Shown here: in pieces, positions 45,949 through 51,301 of the stretch | Layout: every line of letters starts with the position of its first letter | Numbering within the stretch: the first letter of the stretch is position 1 | NCBI GenBank assembly: GCA_013285705.1 | Contig: JABDHA010000024.1 | Span: forward strand, 1 to 51,301 | From: Acidobacteriota bacterium | Lineage (GTDB): Bacteria; Acidobacteriota; Terriglobia; Terriglobales; Acidobacteriaceae | Length of the DNA stretch: 51,301 nucleotides | Direction: 5' to 3' | The notes under the pieces: model-generated | Database searches by the model: none | What the model saw: the letters and a program-made list of their open reading frames with translations, nothing else | Told to the model about the DNA's origin: nothing | Position numbers and translations under genes: made by a program

Positions 45949-47211
45949 TCAAATTGCCAAACGTATTCCCGTGAACTGCCAACGTGTTCTCGGCTGAAAA
46001 AAATTACGGTACGTTGCACGGATGTGATCCGCAGGCGTGACACAGGAACCTCCACGCAAGATCATCTGGTTTGACATAAATTTGCCGTTATACTCTCCCA
46101 GCGCACCAGGTTGAGGCCTATATCCTGGATAGCCGGTGTAGGGGCTCGCGGTCCATTCCCAGCAGTCTCCGAACAGTTGCTCGACACCCGCCTCGTTTGC
46201 CATTGCGGGATGTAGGCGACCGGTATCCAAAAGATTTCCGCGTCCGCGTTCTCGACTCGCGATGGATTCCCATTCTGCCTCCGTGGGCAGACGACAGCCA
46301 CGCCAACGTGCGAAGGCGTCAGCTTCGAAAAAACTAACGTGGCACACGGGAATGTCAATGAGCTCAGAAAGTCCGTGCCATCCTTTCAGCGTGAAAACAC
46401 GCCAGCCCGTCTCATCACTTGAATCGGGTTCCCAATAGAGTGGCGCCTGCCATCCCGCTTGTTCGACGGCCTCCCAACCTTCAGAAAGCCAGAGTTCGGG
46501 CCGCATATACCCATCATCGGACATAAATTCCAAATACTCGCGGCAGGTTACTTCGCGGTTTGCGATCTGGAATGGCAGCAAGTAAACCTTGTGACGTGGA
46601 GTTTCGTGATCGAAACAGAAGTCCAGGGGATTCTCTGTGTTCATGCTGTGGCCAATTTCAATCAGCCCACCCGCAACGCTGTGCCACTCGAGCTTGGGAA
46701 TCAGATAGGGAGACGCTTTTGGCAGGGCAGTAGATCCGTATGATGGGCGCAGGGGATTCGAGAAGAATGCATGCTTGATGTCGGTCAGCATGAGCTCCTG
46801 GTGTTGTTGCTCGTGATTTATGCCCAGCATGATGCGCCGCGATATTTCTTCGTCAAGGTCGCGAGAAAACAGACGTTCCATTTCTTGGTCAACATGCGCG
46901 CGAAAGGCCAGAATCTCATCGAGTGATGGCCGGGAGAATGATGCGCGCAGGTTTTTTTCAGGGATCTTTTCTCCAAGAGAGATGTAATAGCTGTTAAAGA
47001 GACGATGAAACTCTTCGCGGAAGGGCCTGTGGCCTGAGAGAAACGGGCGTAAGACAAATGTCTCGAAGAACCAGCTGGTGTGAGCCTGATGCCACTTCAC
47101 TGGACTGGCCTCTGGGCATGACTGTACCATCTGGTCTTCGGCAGACAAAGTAGCGACGAGCGAACGTGTCATCGACCGAACAGCCTTGTATCTCGATTCG
47201 AGCTGGGGCAT
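45949..47211 (-). CDS. egtB: EgtB-like ergothioneine biosynthesis protein (iron sulfoxide synthase family)
   Basis: The N-terminal DinB-like helical domain carries WHQAHTSWFFE and NHEQQHQELML, which supply the three His iron ligands; the C-terminal FGE-sulfatase-like domain ends with ILRGGSCVTPADHIRATYRN and FFQPRTRWQFTGIRLA. At 420 aa it has the usual length. EgtB joins a thiol to hercynine with O2. EgtD, which makes hercynine, is not in the window, and the substrate could differ. It is preceded by the best of the three proposed sigma54 promoters. Its ribosome binding site (GGATGG) is weak. Confidence 0.88.
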   Translation of the reverse strand: MPQLESRYKAVRSMTRSLVATLSAEDQMVQSCPEASPVKWHQAHTSWFFETFVLRPFLSGHRPFREEFHRLFNSYYISLGEKIPEKNLRASFSRPSLDEILAFRAHVDQEMERLFSRDLDEEISRRIMLGINHEQQHQELMLTDIKHAFFSNPLRPSYGSTALPKASPYLIPKLEWHSVAGGLIEIGHSMNTENPLDFCFDHETPRHKVYLLPFQIANREVTCREYLEFMSDDGYMRPELWLSEGWEAVEQAGWQAPLYWEPDSSDETGWRVFTLKGWHGLSELIDIPVCHVSFFEADAFARWRGCRLPTEAEWESIASRERGRGNLLDTGRLHPAMANEAGVEQLFGDCWEWTASPYTGYPGYRPQPGALGEYNGKFMSNQMILRGGSCVTPADHIRATYRNFFQPRTRWQFTGIRLAI

Positions 47212-47313
47212 CTGTCAATCCATCCGCCGAACCTCGTGGCACGCCGAGTTGAGGTAGATGGCCCACGCTACCCAATTCGCAGAAACGCTCCAAGGTCAGC
47301 TTGACTCTGACAA

Positions 47314-47328
47314 GCAAGTAGCGTTCCA
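47314..47328 (-). promoter_or_regulatory. Putative sigma54 (-24/-12) promoter of the egtB-like gene
   Basis: The minus strand reads TGGAACGCTACTTGC followed by TTGT: 10 of 11 consensus positions match. The start codon is about 100 bases downstream. Confidence 0.7.
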
Positions 47329-47423
47329 AAGTTACGAGGCTCTCTAGCTACGGAAGGTGGAGCTTAAGTTGTGTCTTTGCAGTGATATATCGCTCGATCC
47401 GTGCAGGGCAATGTGCGTCGGCT

Positions 47424-47456
47424 GTGACGGAATCGTGACCGATGTCCGCCACTGAC
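47424..47456 (-). promoter_or_regulatory. 33-base activator-type site A
   Basis: Same architecture as 45880-45912 (GTGAC, six bases, GTGAC, one base, GATGTCC, two bases, CACTGAC; 27 of 33 bases identical). Its centre is about 113 bases upstream of the -24 box of the egtB-like gene and 100 bases from the end of the activator gene. Confidence 0.62.
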
Positions 47457-47541
47457 AGTTTCCCGTCGTAAGAGTTGGCGCCACTGAGAGGGCAGGGAAG
47501 TAAATAAAATACTCGGGACGAGAACTGCTCTCGGCGCCGTT

Positions 47542-49656
47542 TTATAGAGAGGCCGCAGGCCGGATGATCTTAAGCTTTTTCATTTTGTAAACCAATGACG
47601 TTCGCTTCATCGCCAATCGTTCTGCTGCGCCATTCCGCCCACCAACGATCCAGTTACTCGCATCAAGCGCTCGAAGAATATGATCTCGTTCCACTTCATC
47701 TAGGCCACTCAATGGCGCATTCGATCCTTTAAGAGTGCTGAATGGTTCCAACTCAGAAGTTGGAGCGCGTAATACTCTATGCGGAGAAAGAATCACTGCC
47801 CGTTCGATAAAGTTTTGTAATTCCCGCACGTTTCCGGGCCAACGATATCGCATGAGTGCCTCCATAGTATCCGGAGGAATCTCCTCGATTCCCTTGTTCA
47901 ATCGTCGCGCATAGAGTTCGGTGAAATGCCAGACCAGTTTCGGAATGTCTTCGGTACGCTGTCGCAGTGAGGGAATATTTATGGGAAATACTTTCAACCG
48001 ATAGTACAAATCCTCGCGAAACGTATTCTGCTTCACCATAGCGGGTAGATCGCGATGCGTAGCAGCGATCAGGCGAACGTCAACTTTGTGTGTATGGTTA
48101 CTCCCGAGTCGCTCGAATTCCTGCTCTTGCAGAACCCGCAACAATTTGGCCTGAAGTTCCAAGGGAATGTCACCTACCTCATCAAGAAAGAGAGTTCCCT
48201 TATTCGCCAGTTCAAAGCGTCCTGTTTTTTGCGCGATCGCTCCGGTGAACGCTCCTCTTTCGTGTCCAAACAGTTCACTTTCTAAAAGCCCGAGCGGGAT
48301 TGCGGCGCAGTTTAATTTCACAAAAGGACGTTCTCTACGGTTGCTCAGATTGTGAATCGCACGTGCAATGAGTTCTTTGCCAGTTCCCGTCTCGCCTAAG
48401 ATCAACACGCTGGAAACGGTCGGTGCCACGATGGACACCAGATCTAAAGCAGTCTTTAACGCGGGGCTATCTCCGACGATATTCCCAAACTCGGCGCGAA
48501 TTTCTGCTTCGAGATAAAGTCTCTGTTTCGTCTCTTTGTCGCGATCCCTTATCGCTTTTTCATAGTCCAACGCGTTCTCGACAGCTATGGCTACCTGGCG
48601 GGCAACCTGTTCCAAGAAAGCAATTTCACTTTGATCGAACGTTCGCTTCGAGCGATTTAAAGCTGCCAATACGCCGATTACTCCGCCCCTGCCTAGAAGC
48701 GGAAGACCGCATCCCGACAGCAAGCCTTCCTCGATAAGTTGTCTACAGATACGTTTCCCCACACTGCCACCGGATTTCTCAACATCACCACGGATGTCTT
48801 CGAAATTCGTGAAGTATTGAGCCTTACCGGTCCGGAAAGCTTGGCTGCATATAGAATCGTCGTTCGGGATGATCGTTCCACCATCCAGAACACCGCGTGT
48901 TCCTGGGTTGTACAGCGTATTTATGCACAATCCGCTCTTATCGTTATCGGGAAGAAGCAAAGCGCAAAAATCGCATTGCGTCACTTTCAATAGATCAGTA
49001 GACAACGTCTCCACCAGGCGACGCATGTCCAACTTCGATGCCATGCTGTTCGTGATTTCGAGGAGCAACCGCAAACGATCCCGTTCAAGCCGCAGCTTCT
49101 CTTCCTTCAGGTGGCGTTCAATCGCAATTCCAGCGATATGGCTAGCATTCTCGATCAGCCGCAGATCGGCGGCGTCGGGGCTGCGTACTTCACGATAGTG
49201 AACGGCGAAAGTTCCGAGAGGTTGACCCTCATGTGTAAACAATGGCCGCGACCACACGGCACGAATTCCATAAGGCACCAGCAGATGACGATACTGATCC
49301 CAGATTGGATCGATGAGAATATCGTGCACATATACGGGTTCTCTTCGGTACATGGCAGTGCCGCAGGATCCGCCTTTGGGGCCGATCAGCATTGACCCGA
49401 CTCCTGTTTTAAAGCCGGGGATACTTGGCGCAGCCGCGCAATAAAGTTCCTTCCCGTCATCCGTCGGCAGCCAGATCGTACACAGTGTGCCGTCTCCGCG
49501 AGATTCAACCAATTGTGCAATGATCGTGAGCACCGCGGGCAGGGGAGATCCCGCAAGGATCAACCGAAGAATATCGAGAACGGACTCACTCGAAAAAAGT
49601 CCCGCTTCGTCCTGTACCGGGTCACTGCTAGATGCGTGTTGTGTTGTCCTCTCCAT
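47542..49656 (-). CDS. Sigma54-dependent transcriptional activator, GAF-GAF-AAA+-HTH (FhlA/NorR type)
   Basis: The start at 49656 (MERTTQHASSS) has AAGAAAG nearby; a longer frame reaches 49707. Two GAF domains (about residues 30-185 and 205-365) precede an AAA+ domain with Walker A GETGTGKE, the sigma54-contact loop GAFTGA, Walker B GTLFLDEVGD, and an arginine-finger region DLYYRLKVFPI. A Fis-like helix-turn-helix (AERLAMKRTSLVYKMKKL) ends the 704-aa protein. There is no receiver domain, so a small ligand or redox state is probably sensed by GAF. It lies directly before the cluster with three -24/-12-like promoters, its probable targets. Confidence 0.94.
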   Translation of the reverse strand: MERTTQHASSSDPVQDEAGLFSSESVLDILRLILAGSPLPAVLTIIAQLVESRGDGTLCTIWLPTDDGKELYCAAAPSIPGFKTGVGSMLIGPKGGSCGTAMYRREPVYVHDILIDPIWDQYRHLLVPYGIRAVWSRPLFTHEGQPLGTFAVHYREVRSPDAADLRLIENASHIAGIAIERHLKEEKLRLERDRLRLLLEITNSMASKLDMRRLVETLSTDLLKVTQCDFCALLLPDNDKSGLCINTLYNPGTRGVLDGGTIIPNDDSICSQAFRTGKAQYFTNFEDIRGDVEKSGGSVGKRICRQLIEEGLLSGCGLPLLGRGGVIGVLAALNRSKRTFDQSEIAFLEQVARQVAIAVENALDYEKAIRDRDKETKQRLYLEAEIRAEFGNIVGDSPALKTALDLVSIVAPTVSSVLILGETGTGKELIARAIHNLSNRRERPFVKLNCAAIPLGLLESELFGHERGAFTGAIAQKTGRFELANKGTLFLDEVGDIPLELQAKLLRVLQEQEFERLGSNHTHKVDVRLIAATHRDLPAMVKQNTFREDLYYRLKVFPINIPSLRQRTEDIPKLVWHFTELYARRLNKGIEEIPPDTMEALMRYRWPGNVRELQNFIERAVILSPHRVLRAPTSELEPFSTLKGSNAPLSGLDEVERDHILRALDASNWIVGGRNGAAERLAMKRTSLVYKMKKLKIIRPAASL

Positions 49657-49964
49657 GAACGTTCTTTCTTGGCACCGCTTCACAGAGGATGCCAGACCAT
49701 ACATCAACCGCCACGCCTTGTCAGAGGATTGCTATAGGGGAATTGCTTTAGGTCGGTTAGGCTTCCGTGATCGCCGCTTCTCCGACTCACACGTCTCCAT
49801 TTTCACAGACCGCTTCCTCGCGTGGCTTCACATTGCGCATCTCCTTACTTGCAATGCGCATAGCCATAACGGAGCAATCTATTCTTTAGTTAAATCATGA
49901 GTGGCGACACTTGTCAACGGGATCTTCGGGGGTTACAGTTCATGGGTAGGTGACCGAAGCGTAT
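49657..49964. promoter_or_regulatory. Divergent promoter region of the activator and the CGNR gene
   Basis: The region has ATTGCGCAT (about 49832) and AATGCGCAT (about 49853) as a near direct repeat, with ATTGC/GCAAT as an inverted pair. It may hold an operator for one of the two divergent regulators. I see no 33-base activator site here, so autoregulation by it is not evident. Confidence 0.35.
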
Positions 49965-50570
49965 ATGTTGAGCTCTCACACGTTTATGAAGTCACGTGCA
50001 ATATTTCTGGCAGGCGATGCAGCCTTGGATTTTTTGAACACTCGGATGCGAGTGAATCAGGAACTCGTCGATTGTCTGCAGAGTGACGATGACGTGCTCG
50101 CTTGGCTTAGAGAAGCAGGATTCCCAGTCCCAGTTCGCGATATCAAGGTGAAACCGCTCTCACTCTTACGCTCGGCACGAAAGCTGCGGGAGAGCACACG
50201 CGTTCTTGTCGAAATGCGAAAAGCAGGGCGTCGAGGTGATCCTCAGATCCTCAACAACTATCTGGCAGCTGGCGAGAATTATTCCCAACTGGTGTGGAGC
50301 ACGGCACACTCGCTCAAAATCGACGTCGTATGGCGTCAGGACACGTCCGACTCAATTCTGGCGCCTGTGGCGAAAGCCGCTGGTGAACTCCTCGCATTCG
50401 CCGATTTCGAATTGATCAAACGTTGTGAGGATGAGTCATGTGTCTTTTGGTTCTCCGATCAAACCAAATCACACAACCGCCGCTGGTGTAGCATTCAACG
50501 GTGCGGAAACCGTCACAAGGTCGCCGCTTACAGAAAGCGCCGTCGCGAAAAAAGTACGTTACATAGCTAA
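49965..50570 (+). CDS. CGNR zinc-finger (ABATE-domain) regulator
   Basis: The N-terminal part (AALDFLNTRM, DDVLAWLREAGF) is the ABATE stress-related domain, and the C-terminus has the zinc finger CEDESCVFWFSDQTKSHNRR then WCSIQRCGNRHKVAAYRKRR, with four Cys and the CGNR word. At about 200 aa it is complete. The start is uncertain: ATG 49965, GTG 49950 or ATG 49986. CGNR proteins are predicted transcription regulators. It is divergent from the sigma54 activator. Confidence 0.87.
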   Translation: MLSSHTFMKSRAIFLAGDAALDFLNTRMRVNQELVDCLQSDDDVLAWLREAGFPVPVRDIKVKPLSLLRSARKLRESTRVLVEMRKAGRRGDPQILNNYLAAGENYSQLVWSTAHSLKIDVVWRQDTSDSILAPVAKAAGELLAFADFELIKRCEDESCVFWFSDQTKSHNRRWCSIQRCGNRHKVAAYRKRRREKSTLHS

Positions 50571-50601
50571 TCGCAATACCGTTCGCCGATGTAGCCACCG
50601 A

Positions 50602-51301
50602 CTAGCGGAGTGATGGAAGATCGCTGATACTACCAAGTTTCAAAGGAACCTCACTCACGAATGCTTCCCCGTGATGGACACCGATCAGCGAGCCGAAGAA
50701 CCGGTCGCGAGATTCCATCCCGAATAAATAGTCGTTCATTCCAAGCGGCAACACCCCAAAGCCCTCGGCGGTTTTTGCGAATTGCGAGGCATGCATCCGA
50801 AGTAATTCGAGTTTACGGTGGTAGACGTCGGAAATGTCGATGACCATACTGGGGTGCGTGAAGTGGTGCAAAAGGTAGTACAGATAAGCCGAAGGCTTGT
50901 GTGGTGGATTCGGGTCATTCGACTTTCTCAGCGTGCAATAGACGGCGGCATTCCGAACGAGGTGCCCAGTCGCTGCATGGTCAGGATGGCGGTCTTCCCA
51001 ATAGGGCGCTAGCACCAGCTTCGGACGCCAACGCCGGATAACACTCGCGATTTGTTTACGATTCTCCACGGAGTCGATAACTCCGCAATCAGGTAGGCCA
51101 AGGTTTTCACGAAACTGGGCACCCATCAAAGATGCGGCGTCCTCCGCCTCTTTGTCGCGTTCCTCGCTCGTACCTCGAGATCCCATTTCACCTCGGGTAA
51201 GATCCGCAATCCCGAATGACGTGCCAGACGCCCTTGACGTTAATACCGTTCCCCCGGCGCCCCATTCCACATCGTCAGGATGCGCACCGAAAAGGAGAAT
51301 G
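50602..51301 (-). CDS. bshB1: BshB1-type N-acetylglucosaminyl-L-malate deacetylase (5' end outside window)
   Basis: The frame is open to the right edge and reads ILLFGAHPDDVEWGAGGT at its visible start, the zinc-binding AHPDD motif of PIG-L/LmbE deacetylases. The other zinc His is in DRHPDHAATGHLV. The end PLKLGSISDL is normal. The order and length fit BshB1, which removes acetate in bacillithiol synthesis. Only a few N-terminal residues are missing. It converges with the CGNR gene. Confidence 0.87.
   Translation of the reverse strand, partial: ILLFGAHPDDVEWGAGGTVLTSRASGTSFGIADLTRGEMGSRGTSEERDKEAEDAASLMGAQFRENLGLPDCGVIDSVENRKQIASVIRRWRPKLVLAPYWEDRHPDHAATGHLVRNAAVYCTLRKSNDPNPPHKPSAYLYYLLHHFTHPSMVIDISDVYHRKLELLRMHASQFAKTAEGFGVLPLGMNDYLFGMESRDRFFGSLIGVHHGEAFVSEVPLKLGSISDLPSLR

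Overview
The window looks like a chromosome segment of an acidobacterium (Acidobacteriota, probably Terriglobia/Acidobacteriaceae). The main reasons are three very large Oar-type TonB-dependent receptors with N-terminal carboxypeptidase-regulatory-like domains, a fragment of an acidobacterial-type duplicated permease (ADOP), and the general mix of secreted phosphoesterases, beta-propellers and ECF sigma/anti-sigma pairs. This is inferred from protein families only; no rRNA gene is present.

Layout. 1-2147 is the 3' part of a TonB-dependent receptor. 2273-3599 is an AhpD-like/SigJ-like pair in which both genes carry a +1 shift in a homopolymer. 3636-9410 holds a multicopper oxidase, a secreted phosphoesterase, a rhodanese and the debris of a permease and a UspA protein. 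9411-13499 carries a beta-propeller, an OmpR-type response regulator with its sensor kinase, and an APS kinase. 13544-18468 has a TPR-sulfotransferase and a YncE-phosphoesterase fusion; APS kinase makes PAPS and the sulfotransferase would use it. 18980-22568 is a second receptor plus a small secreted protein. 22686-27452 (minus strand) is a decaying stretch: truncated SnoaL-like protein, metal-site-less MBL protein, intact anti-sigma/ECF sigma pair, frameshifted membrane protein, and a cydA with an in-frame stop and no cydB. 27721-31830 is a third receptor with a DUF1275 protein. 31885-36661 (minus) is an MBL hydrolase, LysR regulator, ClC channel and FAD/NAD(P)-binding protein.

38908-40494 is a tRNA-Glu(CTC) followed by a 1.5 kb remnant of an integrated element: the 3' half of the tRNA is repeated at the far end, and between the copies lie an integrase tail and a 5'-truncated gene of unknown function.

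40616-49656 (all minus strand) is the most interesting part: a disulfide oxidoreductase, a DUF417 membrane protein, an SDR and two alpha/beta hydrolases, an EgtB-like protein, and a GAF-GAF-AAA+ sigma54 activator. Three of the transcription units are preceded by a -24/-12-like promoter, and 100-135 bp further upstream by a repeated site (27 of 33 bases identical in two cases, an 11-base core in the third). This is the spacing expected for a sigma54 enhancer, so I propose an unrecognised sigma54 regulon run by the local activator. Both the SDR and one hydrolase of this regulon lack canonical catalytic residues. The window ends with a CGNR zinc-finger regulator and a BshB1-type deacetylase cut by the right edge.
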